The notes: generated by a model from the letters alone, not told the origin. Counted from the first letter of the stretch, positions 1 through 8,310 are shown. The stretch is DNA of 55,668 nucleotides from Paracoccaceae bacterium (GCA_028875855.1 JAGWVA010000023.1:1-55668), one strand, 5' to 3'. Translations and numbers: made by a program.

Positions 1-666
1 GCGGTGATGGAGCGGGCCGAGAACCTGTCGGTCGTCCCCTTCGACGGCGGCTGGTCCGATCTGGGCGGCTGGGACGCCGTCTGGCGCGAGGCGGGACCGG
101 ACGACTCCGGCGTCGTCGTCTCGGGTGAGGCGACCGCGATCGACTGCCGCGACACGCTGTTGCGCTCGGAATCCGGCGCGCAGGAGATCGTGGGGATCGG
201 GCTGGAAAACATCATCGCCGTGGCGATGCCGGACGCGGTGCTGGTCGCCGACATGTCCCGCGCGCAGGACGTCAAGAAAGCCGTCGCCGCGCTGAAATCC
301 AAGGGCGCGAAACAGGCCGAGACCTTCCCGCGCGACCACCGGCCCTGGGGCTGGTTCGAAAGCCTGGTGATCGGCGGCCGCTTCCAGGTGAAGCGGATTG
401 TCGTCCACCCCGGCGCGGCGCTCAGCCTGCAAAGCCACCATCACCGGTCCGAACACTGGATCGTGGTCGAGGGCACGGCCAAGGTGACGGTGGACGAGAC
501 GGTGAAGCTCGTGACGGAGAACCAGTCCGTCTATATCCCGCTTGGCGCCGTCCACCGGATGGAGAACCCCGGCAAGGTGCCGATGGTGCTGATCGAGGTG
601 CAGACCGGCAGCTACCTCGGCGAAGACGACATCATCCGCTACGAAGACGTCTACGCCCGGGGCTGA
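1..666 (+). CDS. manC: Mannose-1-phosphate guanylyltransferase / mannose-6-phosphate isomerase, 3' part
   Basis: The gene enters from the left edge in frame 1, so its start is outside the window. The visible 221 residues begin with the end of the nucleotidyltransferase domain (FDGGWSDLGGWDA, a signature of GDP-mannose pyrophosphorylases). They continue into a cupin domain typical of type II phosphomannose isomerases, with RPWGWFESL and QSHHHRSEHWIVVEGTA. The bifunctional enzyme makes GDP-mannose for exopolysaccharide, LPS or glycan synthesis in the cytoplasm. The stop TGA (664-666) lies 3 bases before the GTG of the next gene, which suggests co-transcription. The family assignment is firm. 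The exact polysaccharide served is unknown. Confidence 0.93.
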   Translation, partial: AVMERAENLSVVPFDGGWSDLGGWDAVWREAGPDDSGVVVSGEATAIDCRDTLLRSESGAQEIVGIGLENIIAVAMPDAVLVADMSRAQDVKKAVAALKSKGAKQAETFPRDHRPWGWFESLVIGGRFQVKRIVVHPGAALSLQSHHHRSEHWIVVEGTAKVTVDETVKLVTENQSVYIPLGAVHRMENPGKVPMVLIEVQTGSYLGEDDIIRYEDVYARG

Positions 667-669
667 CCA

Positions 670-1197
670 GTGAGCGACAGCCCCGTCCTTGCGGCCATCC
701 TCTGCCCCGAAGGCCAAAGCGCCGATGCGGTGGTGGCGGCGGTCGCGGCCGAGCTGCGCGCGGGCGGGTTGCGCCCGGTGGGGCACGTGCAGCGCGTCGC
801 ACCCGGTGGCGCGCGCGAGGTGACGCTGGTCGAGGATGTGGCGACCGGCCAGCGTCAGCCGATCACGCAAGACCTTGGGGCCTGCGCCTCGGGCTGCGCG
901 CTGGACCCCGCCGCGCTGGCTGAGGTTGCAGGGGCGCTGCAAGCCGCGCTCGAGGCGGGCGCGGACCTGCTGATCGTGAACCGCTTCGGCCGGTCTGAAT
1001 CCGAGGGCCGGGGCCTGCGCGGCGTGATCGAGGCGGCGGTTCTGGCCGGCGTGCCCGTGCTGGCGATGGTCCGGCAGGACTATGCCCCCGCCTGGGCCGA
1101 CTTCACCGGGGGCGCAGCGGCGACGCTTCCTGCCGACAAGGGCGCCATTCTCGCATGGGCCGGGGCCGCCATCGCCGCCGCGCGCAGCCCGGCCTGA
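670..1197 (+). CDS. DUF2478 family protein
   Basis: This 175-residue protein starts at GTG 670, directly after the manC stop. It opens with a beta strand and alpha helix (LAAILCPEGQSADAVVAAVA) and contains LLIVNRFGRSESEGRGLR near residues 98-115. That pattern matches DUF2478, a family with a nucleotide-binding-like fold. As I recall, DUF2478 genes are often found beside molybdenum or molybdate genes. Here the gene converges on mobA with only 3 bases between the two stops, which fits that association. No catalytic function is established. Some pipelines label the family 3-dehydroquinate dehydratase, which the sequence gives no reason to accept. Confidence 0.75.
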   Translation: MSDSPVLAAILCPEGQSADAVVAAVAAELRAGGLRPVGHVQRVAPGGAREVTLVEDVATGQRQPITQDLGACASGCALDPAALAEVAGALQAALEAGADLLIVNRFGRSESEGRGLRGVIEAAVLAGVPVLAMVRQDYAPAWADFTGGAAATLPADKGAILAWAGAAIAAARSPA

Positions 1198-1200
1198 CCG

Positions 1201-1842
1201 TCAGTCTTCCGCCCGGGTTGCCCGGGCTTCCGCCAGGGCAAGGTCTTCGGGCGTGTTGACGTTGAAGAACGGCGCGGAATCATCTGAAAATGCGTGATAT
1301 TCTGCGCGACATGCGGCGGCGAAATCCTGCACGCGCCGCGACCCGCCGCCGTCGAGCCACGCGGACAGATCGTCCCGCAGCGCCACGGGCCAGAGGCCGA
1401 AGACGGGCTCGGGCCCGCTGTCGGTCCGCGCCAGGACCGGGCCCTCGGCAGGCCCCTCGGCCAACCGGGCAACAAGGTCGCGCGGAAGGAAGGGGCTGTC
1501 GCTTGCGGCCGTGACCAGATGGGTCACGCCGGGCAGCTCTGCGGCCCAGACGAGACCCGCGAGCAACCCCGCGAGGGGGCCCGGGAAACCCGCCACCGGA
1601 TCGGGCAGGACCGGCAGGCCGAAGCCGTCCAGCCCCGGCGCATTGGCGTTCAGGGCCAACGCCTCAACTTGCGGGGCCAGACGCACGATCACATGCGCGA
1701 TCATCGGGCGCCCCGCGAGGGGCCGCAGCCCCTTCACGCCTCCGCCCAGCCGGCTTGAAAGCCCGCCCGCAAGGATCAGCCCGGCAATCCGGCCGTGCCC
1801 GCCGCGACGCATGGGGGCCGCCGGATCGTCGGGATCGGACAT
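1201..1842 (-). CDS. mobA: Molybdenum cofactor guanylyltransferase
   Basis: This 213-residue protein carries the MobA nucleotidyltransferase signature LILAGGLSSRLGGGVKGLRPL (residues about 20-40) and the metal-binding segment VTAASDSPFLP. It ends with FFNVNTPEDLALAEA, the usual family C-terminus. MobA attaches GMP to molybdopterin to make the cofactor of DMSO-reductase family enzymes. I chose the ATG at 1842 because it overlaps the stop of the upstream DUF2892 gene by one base (TGATG), which implies translational coupling. The frame is open further upstream to 2271, but that stretch has no family similarity. moeA and moaC, also in cofactor synthesis, lie at 35.3-37 kb. Confidence 0.92.
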   Translation of the reverse strand: MSDPDDPAAPMRRGGHGRIAGLILAGGLSSRLGGGVKGLRPLAGRPMIAHVIVRLAPQVEALALNANAPGLDGFGLPVLPDPVAGFPGPLAGLLAGLVWAAELPGVTHLVTAASDSPFLPRDLVARLAEGPAEGPVLARTDSGPEPVFGLWPVALRDDLSAWLDGGGSRRVQDFAAACRAEYHAFSDDSAPFFNVNTPEDLALAEARATRAED

Positions 1843-2048
1843 CAGCGCTTCATCGGGCAGGTGGACATGCCCAGCACCGAGTAAAGCGGGCAGGTCGCGA
1901 AGATGCCCGTCAGCAGCGGGACGACGCCGATCAGCAGCAGCCAATGCAGCCCGCCAAGCGCGCCCGAGAAGAAATAGCCGCCCAGCAGAACGACGCCGAT
2001 GATGATCCGCACGATCCGGTCGTTGAGGCCGACATTCGTCTTGAACAT
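1842..2048 (-). CDS. DUF2892 small membrane protein
   Basis: This 68-residue protein begins MFKTNVGLNDRIVRIIIGVV, the hallmark N-terminus of DUF2892 (YgaP-like) membrane proteins. Two hydrophobic helices follow, at about residues 12-28 and 34-55. The ATG at 2048 has an ideal AGGAGG ribosome site (2056-2061 on the opposite strand), so it is preferred over an ATG eight codons upstream. The gene is coupled to mobA. The function of the family is poorly defined; some members are fused to rhodanese domains. An FNR-type box lies about 70 bases upstream. Confidence 0.85.
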   Translation of the reverse strand: MFKTNVGLNDRIVRIIIGVVLLGGYFFSGALGGLHWLLLIGVVPLLTGIFATCPLYSVLGMSTCPMKR

Positions 2049-2115
2049 TTCCAATCCTCCTGACCCCGACATGGGGAGAACATATGCAGATTACCGCAGG
2101 TTTGCGGGATTGAAA

Positions 2116-2129
2116 GTGATCTGGATCAT
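2116..2129. promoter_or_regulatory. FNR/Crp-like box upstream of the DUF2892-mobA pair
   Basis: The site reads GTGAT-CTGG-ATCAT. It matches the FNR consensus TTGAT-N4-ATCAA at 8 of 10 defined positions and is a near-perfect inverted repeat. It lies 67 bases upstream of the DUF2892 start, in the gap between that gene and mmsB. Control of molybdenum cofactor maturation by an oxygen-sensing FNR homologue such as FnrL is a reasonable inference, because MobA serves anaerobic respiratory enzymes. Binding is not shown. Confidence 0.5.
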
Positions 2130-2146
2130 GTGACCGCGCCCGGCGC

Positions 2147-3019
2147 TCAGCCGCGGTGACGGGCTTCGAACCGCGGAAGCATCGCCGAGAAGTCGCGGCC
2201 ACGGCCGTCCTCTTCCTCGACGAAGCGGCGGTAAAGCTCGGCCGCCAGCGCCCCCATCGGCGTGTCGGCATCCGCGCCCTCGGCCGCCTGCTGCGACAGG
2301 CGCAGGTCCTTCAGCATCAGGTCGGCGGCGAAACCGGGGCGGTAGCCGTTGTCGGCGGGCGATTTGGGGCCGACGCCGGGGGCCGGGCAATAGGCGTTCA
2401 TCGACCAGCTCGATCCCGACGAGGTCGAGACGACATCGAACATCTTCTGCCGGTCGAGCCCCAGCTTGTCGGCCAGCGCAAAGGCCTCGCAGGTGGCGAT
2501 CATGGTGACGCCAAGGATCATGTTGTTGCAGATCTTGGCCGATTGCCCGGCACCCGAGCCGCCGCAGTGGACCGCCTTCTGGCCCATGACGTCGAAGAGC
2601 GGCTTGACCGTGGCAAAGGCCGCGTCCCCCCCGCCGACCATGAAGGTCAGCGTCCCGGCCGTGGCGCCGCCGACGCCGCCCGAGACGGGGGCATCAAGCG
2701 CGCCAAGCCCCGCCGCTTCGGCATCGGCCGCGACCGCGCGGGCGCTTTCCACATCGACGGTAGAGCAGTCGCAGAGGACCGCGCCCTTTGCCATCGCGGG
2801 GATGACCTCGGCCGCGACCGCGCGCAGGATGGCGCCGTTGGGCAGCATCGTGATGACGACCTGCGCGCCTTTCGCCGCCTCGGCAGCGCTCGCGGCGCGG
2901 GTCACGCCTTCGGGCATCGGGGCGGCGGTGTCGAAGCCCGCCACGCCGTGCCCCGCCTTCACGAGGTTCGCCGCCATGGGCGCGCCCATGTTGCCAAGGC
3001 CGATGAATCCGATCTGCAT
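2147..3019 (-). CDS. mmsB: 3-hydroxyisobutyrate dehydrogenase
   Basis: This 290-residue enzyme oxidises 3-hydroxyisobutyrate to methylmalonate semialdehyde with NAD in valine breakdown. The N-terminal nucleotide-binding motif is GFIGLGNMGAPMA (residues 4-16). The substrate loop DAPVSGGVGGATAGTL lies at about residues 109-124. The catalytic lysine, Lys162, is in GQSAKICNN. Its length matches the family. It is the third gene of a minus-strand run (acyl-CoA dehydrogenase, hydrolase, mmsB), beginning only 4 bases after the preceding stop. The product feeds the MmsA dehydrogenase encoded at 5.8-7.3 kb. Confidence 0.94.
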   Translation of the reverse strand: MQIGFIGLGNMGAPMAANLVKAGHGVAGFDTAAPMPEGVTRAASAAEAAKGAQVVITMLPNGAILRAVAAEVIPAMAKGAVLCDCSTVDVESARAVAADAEAAGLGALDAPVSGGVGGATAGTLTFMVGGGDAAFATVKPLFDVMGQKAVHCGGSGAGQSAKICNNMILGVTMIATCEAFALADKLGLDRQKMFDVVSTSSGSSWSMNAYCPAPGVGPKSPADNGYRPGFAADLMLKDLRLSQQAAEGADADTPMGALAAELYRRFVEEEDGRGRDFSAMLPRFEARHRG

Positions 3020-3023
3020 GGGT

Positions 3024-4055
3024 CTAGTCCTCCGGGAAGGTCAGGGTGTCGGGGCCAAGCGGCGCCAGCAGCGCCGCCACGTCGTCGTCCGAGGGCGCGG
3101 TGATGCGCCAGTTCGGTTTGCGATCCTTGTCGATCACGGCCGCGCGCACGCCTTCGAGGAAATCGGTCTGAAGGACGGCGCGGGCGGTGTAGCGGAACTC
3201 GCGTTCCAGCGCGCGGCGCAGGTCGGGGGCGGGACGCTCGGCCCGCACCATCGCCAGCGTGCAGGCCATCGAGAGGGGGGAGTTGCGGTCCAGCACCTTC
3301 GCCGTGGCCGCTGCGAAGTCGGTTCCGGCATGGGCCAGCGCGGCGCGGATCGCGGGGACCGAACCATGGGCGAAAAGCCTGTCGATCTCGGCCAGATGCG
3401 GGGCCAGCGCGGCGGCGGGCGGGGTCTGGGCGGCGCGGGTCACCGCCGCCGCATCGCCGGTTTCGCTGAGCGTGGCAATCAGCGCGGGCCAGTCGGTCTC
3501 GGGGATGAAGTGGTCGGCAAAGCCCGCAAGGATCGCATCGCCCGGTCCCATGCGGTGCCCGGTCAGGCCGAGGTAGTCGCCCAAGTGCCCCGGCGCCCGC
3601 GCCAGAAGGTAGGTGCCGCCCACGTCGGGGATGAGCCCGATGCCGCATTCGGGCATGGCAAGCTGTGCCGTTTCGCCCACCACGCGGGGATGGCCGTGGC
3701 ACCCCACGCCCACGCCGCCGCCCATGACGAAGCCCTGCATGAGCGCCACGACGGGCTTGGGGTATGCCCCGAGCCGCGCGTTCATCACGTATTCCTCGCG
3801 CCAGAAGGCGCGCGCCTCGGCATCGGACCCCGTGATGCCGGCGCGATAGACCGCCGCGATGTCGCCGCCTGCGCAGAAGGCGCGGGGGCCTTCGGCGTCG
3901 ATGATGACCAGGGCCACGGCCGGGTCATCGGCCCAGCCGATCAGCGCCGCGTCGATCTCGCGGCACATCTCGTGGGTGAGCGCATTGAGCGCCTGCGGCC
4001 GGGTCAGCGTGATGCGGCCCGCGCGCCCCTCGATCCGGATATGGGTATCTGCCAT
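3024..4055 (-). CDS. Enoyl-CoA hydratase/isomerase family protein, probable 3-hydroxyisobutyryl-CoA hydrolase
   Basis: This 343-residue crotonase-fold protein has the oxyanion-hole segment RAFCAGGDIAAVY near residue 60. The second active-site stretch, GFVMGGGVGVGCHGHPRV, is followed by AMPECGIGLIPDVGGTYLLAR. The length, the GGDI motif and the glutamate in PECGIG fit 3-hydroxyisobutyryl-CoA hydrolase, longer than the roughly 260-residue hydratases. Such an enzyme frees 3-hydroxyisobutyrate for MmsB, encoded immediately downstream. The ATG at 4055 has GAAGGAGA in front of it; an ATG 11 codons upstream overlaps the previous gene and lacks a good site. The operon context supports the valine-pathway role strongly. 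Confidence 0.88.
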   Translation of the reverse strand: MADTHIRIEGRAGRITLTRPQALNALTHEMCREIDAALIGWADDPAVALVIIDAEGPRAFCAGGDIAAVYRAGITGSDAEARAFWREEYVMNARLGAYPKPVVALMQGFVMGGGVGVGCHGHPRVVGETAQLAMPECGIGLIPDVGGTYLLARAPGHLGDYLGLTGHRMGPGDAILAGFADHFIPETDWPALIATLSETGDAAAVTRAAQTPPAAALAPHLAEIDRLFAHGSVPAIRAALAHAGTDFAAATAKVLDRNSPLSMACTLAMVRAERPAPDLRRALEREFRYTARAVLQTDFLEGVRAAVIDKDRKPNWRITAPSDDDVAALLAPLGPDTLTFPED

Positions 4056-4077
4056 CGGCGTCTCCTTCGGGCTGCGA

Positions 4078-5217
4078 TCAGGCTGCAATCAGGCTGCGGG
4101 CGATGATCAGGCGCATGATCTCGTTCGTGCCTTCAAGGATCTGATGGACGCGCAGGTCGCGCACGATCTTCTCGATCCCGTAATCGGCAAGATAGCCGTA
4201 GCCGCCGTGCAATTGCAGGCATTGGTTGGCCACCTCGAAGGCGGCGTCGGTCACGTAAAGCTTGGCCATGGCGCAGAATTTCGTCGCATCGGGGGCGGCC
4301 TGATCCAGCTTCCACGCCGCCTGCCGCAGGAAGATGCGGGCCGATTGCAGCTTCACCTCCAGCTCGGCCAGCCGGAATTGCAGCGCCTGGAACTGATCGA
4401 TGGATTGGCCGAAGGCGCGGCGCTCCTTCATGTAGGCCCGCGTCGCGTCAAAGGCCGCCTGCGCGCCCCCAAGCGCCGAGGCCGCGATGTTGAGCCGCCC
4501 CCCGTCCAGCCCGGCCATGGCGTAGGAAAACCCGCGCCCCTCTTCGCCCAGAAGGTTCGCCGCGGGCACCGCGCAGCCGTCCATCTGCACTTGCCGTGTG
4601 GGCTGCGCGCGCCAGCCCATCTTGTCCTCGAGCCCGCCGAAACTGAGCCCCGGCGTGCCATCCTCGACCAGAATGGCCGAGATGCCCTTGGGCCCCGCAT
4701 CGCCGGTGCGCGCCATGACGATATAGGCGTCCGAATAGCCCCCGCCCGAGATGAAGGCCTTTGTCCCGGTGAGGCTGTAGCCTTCGTTCGTCTTCTCGGC
4801 CCTTGTGCGCAGCGCGGCCGCGTCCGACCCCGATCCCGGTTCGGTCAGGCAGTAGGACAGCACGGTTTCCATCGTGCAGGCCCGCGGCAGGAGGCGGGAT
4901 TTCATCTCGGCCGACCCGTAGCGGTCGATCATCGCCGCGCACATGTTGTGGATCGACAGGAAGGCCGAGACGGCGGGGCAGGCCATGGCCAGCGCCTCGA
5001 AGATCAGCGTGGCGTCAAGCCGCCCAAGACCGCTGCCGCCCAGATCCTCGCCCACGTAGATGCCGCCAAGGCCAAGCTCGGCCACCTTGGGCCAGAGGTC
5101 GCGCGGGATGGTGCCCTGCGCTTCCCAGTCGCGGGCATGGGGCGCGATCTCGGCCTGCCCGAAGGCATGGGCCATGTCGAAGATCGCCTGCTGTTCCTCG
5201 CTCAGTGCGAAATCCAT
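4078..5217 (-). CDS. Acyl-CoA dehydrogenase, probable isobutyryl-CoA dehydrogenase
   Basis: This 379-residue protein starts MDFALSEEQQAIFDMAHAFG, a typical acyl-CoA dehydrogenase N-terminus. It contains the FAD-contact segment YCLTEPGSGSDAAALRT. The catalytic base, Glu362, is in ILEGTNEIMRL, the position used by short and branched-chain enzymes. It oxidises an acyl-CoA and passes electrons to ETF. Being first in a run with a hydroxyisobutyryl-CoA hydrolase-like gene and mmsB points to isobutyryl-CoA as substrate. That is inference from context, since the sequence alone does not separate this from other short-chain enzymes. The preferred ATG has GGGAGGACGAA just upstream. Confidence 0.88.
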   Translation of the reverse strand: MDFALSEEQQAIFDMAHAFGQAEIAPHARDWEAQGTIPRDLWPKVAELGLGGIYVGEDLGGSGLGRLDATLIFEALAMACPAVSAFLSIHNMCAAMIDRYGSAEMKSRLLPRACTMETVLSYCLTEPGSGSDAAALRTRAEKTNEGYSLTGTKAFISGGGYSDAYIVMARTGDAGPKGISAILVEDGTPGLSFGGLEDKMGWRAQPTRQVQMDGCAVPAANLLGEEGRGFSYAMAGLDGGRLNIAASALGGAQAAFDATRAYMKERRAFGQSIDQFQALQFRLAELEVKLQSARIFLRQAAWKLDQAAPDATKFCAMAKLYVTDAAFEVANQCLQLHGGYGYLADYGIEKIVRDLRVHQILEGTNEIMRLIIARSLIAA

Positions 5218-5394
5218 TTCGTCCTCCCACCGCCTGAAATGAACGCCTGTTAAATTCCGCCCCCATGGCAGATTCGGCAAGGGGTCGGGGGCGCAATCGA
5301 TCCCTCTTCACCGGCTTCGCGGCGCGGTGTAAAACAAGGTCCGGGCATCACCGTCGGTCCTGTAGCCGCCGGTCGGCCCTTCGAGTTTTCCATC

Positions 5395-5763
5395 TTGAAC
5401 ACACCGAACCTCGACTGTCTGTCGTGTGGTGCCTGCTGTTTCGGCGGGCACGACCGTTATATCGCCCTTCTGCCCGAAGACGAGGGGCGCCCGATCCCGC
5501 CCGAGGCGACCGTTCTGATCGAGGGGCGCCGCTACATGCGGATGGAGGGCGGGCATTGCGCGCAGCTGCGGCTGACGCCCGAGCGCCATCTGTCCTGCGC
5601 GATCTACGACAACCGTCCCACCGCCTGCCGCGCCTTCCGGGCGGGCAGCTTCGAATGCTCGATGTCGCGCAAGCATCGCGGGCATGAGGCGCGGCAGATG
5701 CAGGCGCTGGCCGATCTGCCGGGGCTCCCGCCCGACGCGCTGCCGCCCCGGATCGGTGCCTGA
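5395..5763 (+). CDS. YkgJ-type cysteine-cluster protein
   Basis: This 122-residue protein has an N-terminal cysteine cluster, CLSCGACC (Cys8, 11, 14, 15). Further cysteines lie in HLSCAIYDNRPTACRAFRAGS and FECS, the pattern of the YkgJ/UPF0153 family thought to bind zinc or an Fe-S cluster. The start is a TTG at 5395. There is no in-frame ATG or GTG closer to the cluster and no clear ribosome site, so the start is tentative. It is a single gene on the plus strand between two minus-strand valine-catabolism genes and converges with mmsA. Its function is unknown. Confidence 0.72.
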   Translation: MNTPNLDCLSCGACCFGGHDRYIALLPEDEGRPIPPEATVLIEGRRYMRMEGGHCAQLRLTPERHLSCAIYDNRPTACRAFRAGSFECSMSRKHRGHEARQMQALADLPGLPPDALPPRIGA

Positions 5764-5770
5764 GGGCGCT

Positions 5771-5800
5771 GGCGCGGCGATCCTGTCGGTCCGCCGCGCC
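5771..5800. terminator. Hairpin between convergent genes
   Basis: GGCGCGGCG (5771-5779) and CGCCGCGCC (5792-5800) form a perfect 9-bp stem with a 12-base loop. It lies between the stop of the cysteine-cluster gene (5763) and the stop of mmsA (5809), the expected place for a shared bidirectional terminator. There is no T-run, so termination efficiency is uncertain. Confidence 0.55.
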
Positions 5801-5808
5801 CGCATGGG

Positions 5809-7308
5809 TCAGTCCATCGCCTTGAAGTTCAGCGCGGCCCCGTCCTTGATGCCCGAGAACCAGCGCGCGGTGACGGTCTTGGTCTTGGTGTAGAAGCGGA
5901 AGGCGTCCGGGCCATACTGGTTCAGATCGCCGAAGGCCGACTTCTTCCAGCCGCCGAAGGTGTAGTAGGACAGCGGCACCGGGATCGGGAAGTTGATGCC
6001 GACCATGCCCACGTTCACGCGGCTTGCAAAATCGCGCGCGGTGTCGCCATCGGCGGTGTAGATCGCGGTGCCGTTGCCGTATTCGTTGTCCACGACAAGG
6101 CTCAGCGCTTCTTCGTAGCTTTGCGTCCGCACGGTCGAGAGGACCGGCCCGAAGATCTCCTGCTTGTAGATCTCCATGTCGGGGGTGACGTTGTCAAACA
6201 GCGTCGGGCCCACGAAAAAGCCGTTCTCGTAGCCCTGGATCTTCAGGTCGCGGCCGTCGAGCACAAGCTTTGCGCCCTGATCCACGCCCGAGGCGATCAG
6301 GCTTTTCACGCGGTCATGGCTGGCCTTGGTGATAAGGGGGCCGAAGTCCACGTCTTCGCCGGCAGTGTAGGGGCCGACCTTCAGCTTTTCGATCTTCGGG
6401 ATCAGTCGCTCGATCAACGCGTCGGCGGTCTTGTCGCCCACCGGCACCGCAACCGAGATCGCCATGCAGCGCTCGCCCGCCGCCCCGTAGCCCGCGCCCA
6501 CAAGCGCGTCGGCCGCCTTGTCCATGTCGGCGTCGGGCATGATGATCATGTGGTTCTTCGCGCCGCCGAAGCATTGCGCGCGCTTGCCGTTCGCGCAGGC
6601 GCGGCCATAGATGTATTGCGCGATCGGGGTGGAGCCGACGAAGCCCACGGCCTGGATCGTCTCGTTGTCAAGGATCGCGTCCACCGCTTCCTTGTCGCCG
6701 TTGACGACCTGCAGCACGCCGTCGGGCAGGCCCGCCTCCTGCAGCAGTTCCGCCAGCCGCAGCGAGGTCGAGGGCGTGCGTTCGGAAGGCTTCAGGATCA
6801 TCGCGTTGCCGCAGGCGAGCGCGGGGGCCATCTTCCACAGCGGGATCATGGCGGGGAAGTTGAACGGCGTGATGCCCGCCACGACGCCAAGCGCCTGACG
6901 CATCGAATAAAGGTCGATGCCCGGGCCGCCGTTGTCGGTGAACTCGCCCTTCAGCATCGCGGGCGCGCCCATGCAGACCTCGACCACCTCAAGGCCGCGC
7001 TGCACATCGCCGCGCGCGTCCGGAAGGGTCTTGCCGTGCTCGACCGAGACCAGTTGGGCAAGCTCGTCCATGTGTTCGTTGATCAGCGCGCCGAACTTCA
7101 TCATGACGCGCGCGCGCCGCTGCGGGTTGGTCGCGGCCCATGCGGGCTGGGCTGCGGCGGCGGCTTCGACCGCGGCGTTCAACTCGGCCACGCTTGCCAG
7201 CGGCAGGCGCGCCTGCACCTCGCCCGTGGCGGGGTTATAGACATCGGCAAAGCGGCCCGAGCCGCCCTTGACATGCTTGCCGTTGATCCAATGCGTGAGT
7301 TCTTTCAT
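5809..7308 (-). CDS. mmsA: Methylmalonate-semialdehyde dehydrogenase (CoA-acylating)
   Basis: This 499-residue aldehyde dehydrogenase converts methylmalonate semialdehyde to propionyl-CoA in valine (and possibly inositol) degradation. It shows the cofactor segment TPFNFPAMIPLWKMAPALACGN (residues about 148-168), FVGSTPIAQYIY, and the active-site Cys281 in GAAGERCMAIS. The start MKELTHWINGK at ATG 7308 has a TCCGGAGGA ribosome site. The minus strand stays open far upstream of this ATG, but that extension is antisense to a LysR gene and is not part of the protein. It is divergent from that regulator, and its product step follows MmsB. Confidence 0.94.
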   Translation of the reverse strand: MKELTHWINGKHVKGGSGRFADVYNPATGEVQARLPLASVAELNAAVEAAAAAQPAWAATNPQRRARVMMKFGALINEHMDELAQLVSVEHGKTLPDARGDVQRGLEVVEVCMGAPAMLKGEFTDNGGPGIDLYSMRQALGVVAGITPFNFPAMIPLWKMAPALACGNAMILKPSERTPSTSLRLAELLQEAGLPDGVLQVVNGDKEAVDAILDNETIQAVGFVGSTPIAQYIYGRACANGKRAQCFGGAKNHMIIMPDADMDKAADALVGAGYGAAGERCMAISVAVPVGDKTADALIERLIPKIEKLKVGPYTAGEDVDFGPLITKASHDRVKSLIASGVDQGAKLVLDGRDLKIQGYENGFFVGPTLFDNVTPDMEIYKQEIFGPVLSTVRTQSYEEALSLVVDNEYGNGTAIYTADGDTARDFASRVNVGMVGINFPIPVPLSYYTFGGWKKSAFGDLNQYGPDAFRFYTKTKTVTARWFSGIKDGAALNFKAMD

Positions 7309-7336
7309 CGGGAATCCTCCGGAGTTCGTTGCCCGC

Positions 7337-7401
7337 ATCCTAGCCTTGCGTTTTTGCCCGAAAAAGGGGCAAGTTCTCAAAAGGGTTTTGCAATTCTGCA
7401 A
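7337..7401. promoter_or_regulatory. mmsA promoter region with LysR-type operator
   Basis: A perfect inverted repeat TTGCA-ATTC-TGCAA occupies 7388-7401 and fits the T-N11-A pattern of LysR recognition sites (T at 7388, A at 7400). Reading toward mmsA, a TAGGAT element (7337-7342 on the opposite strand) could be its -10. That would place the palindrome roughly 60-70 bases upstream of the start of transcription, the usual LysR position. The palindrome ends 9 bases before the ATG of the divergent LysR gene, so autoregulation is likely. The -35 is weak. Confidence 0.55.
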
Positions 7402-7410
7402 AGGTGCGCG

Positions 7411-8310
7411 ATGGCGGACTGGGACGATCTGCGGGTGTTTCTGGCGGTGGCGCGGGCCGAAAGCCTGAGCCGGGCGGGCAGGGCACTGAAGATCGACCCC
7501 GCAACCGTCGGCCGCCGCGTCGCCCGGCTGGAAGAGGCGCTTGGCGCGCGGCTTTTCACCAAGGGGCCGCAGGGCTACGCGCTGACCGACGAGGGCGAGC
7601 GGCTTCTCGCCCATGCCGAGCGGACCGAGCAGGCGGTGGAGGGCGCGCTGGACGAATTGCGCGGCGAAGGCGGGCAGCTCACCGGGCAGATCCGCATCGG
7701 CGCGCCGGACGGCTGTTCGACCTATGTGCTGCCGCAGGTGGTGGCCGGGATCTGCGATGCCAATCCGGGGCTCGAGGTGCAGATCGTGGCGCTGCCGCGC
7801 GTCTTCAACCTGTCGCGGCGCGAGGCCGACATGGCCATCGCCGTGTCGCGTCCCGAGGCGGGGCGGCTGACGGTGCAGAAGATCACGGACTATCACCTCC
7901 ACCTGGCCGCAAGCCGGGGCTATCTGGAAAATCATCCGCCGATCAAGGGGATGGCCGATCTCAAGGCGCACCGCTTCGTGGGCTACATCGCCGACATGAT
8001 CTTTGACAAGGAACTGGACTATCTGGGCGAGGTGGGGGCGGGCGCGGTGCCGCTTGCCTCGACTTCGGTGACGGTGCAACTCAACTGGGTGCGGCTTGGG
8101 GCGGGGCTCGCGGTGGTGCACGACTTCGCGCTGCCCTCTGCGCCCGAGGTGGTGCGGGTGCTTCCCGATGACGTGGCACTGACGCGGGCCTTCTACCTGA
8201 TCCGCCATGCCGACGACCGGCGGGTGGAGCGGCTCAACCGCTTCGCCGATCTGCTCACGCAGGGCATCCGGCGCGAGGTCGCGCGGCTCGAGGCGCTCAC
8301 GGGCGCGTGA
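7411..8310 (+). CDS. LysR-family regulator, probable regulator of mmsA
   Basis: This 299-residue protein has an N-terminal winged helix-turn-helix (MADWDDLRVFLAVARAESLS, with RAGRALKIDPATVGRRVARLE as the recognition region). A LysR effector domain follows from about residue 90. The ATG at 7411 gives the standard LysR N-terminus. It is divergently transcribed from mmsA across a 102-base gap with a LysR-like palindrome, so local control of valine catabolism is the simplest inference. The inducer is unknown. Confidence 0.88.
   Translation: MADWDDLRVFLAVARAESLSRAGRALKIDPATVGRRVARLEEALGARLFTKGPQGYALTDEGERLLAHAERTEQAVEGALDELRGEGGQLTGQIRIGAPDGCSTYVLPQVVAGICDANPGLEVQIVALPRVFNLSRREADMAIAVSRPEAGRLTVQKITDYHLHLAASRGYLENHPPIKGMADLKAHRFVGYIADMIFDKELDYLGEVGAGAVPLASTSVTVQLNWVRLGAGLAVVHDFALPSAPEVVRVLPDDVALTRAFYLIRHADDRRVERLNRFADLLTQGIRREVARLEALTGA

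Noticed and set aside
1843-2271. N-terminal extension of mobA
   Set aside because: The extension overlaps the DUF2892 gene and the 3' end of mmsB and has no similarity. The coupled ATG at 1842 gives a normal MobA length.
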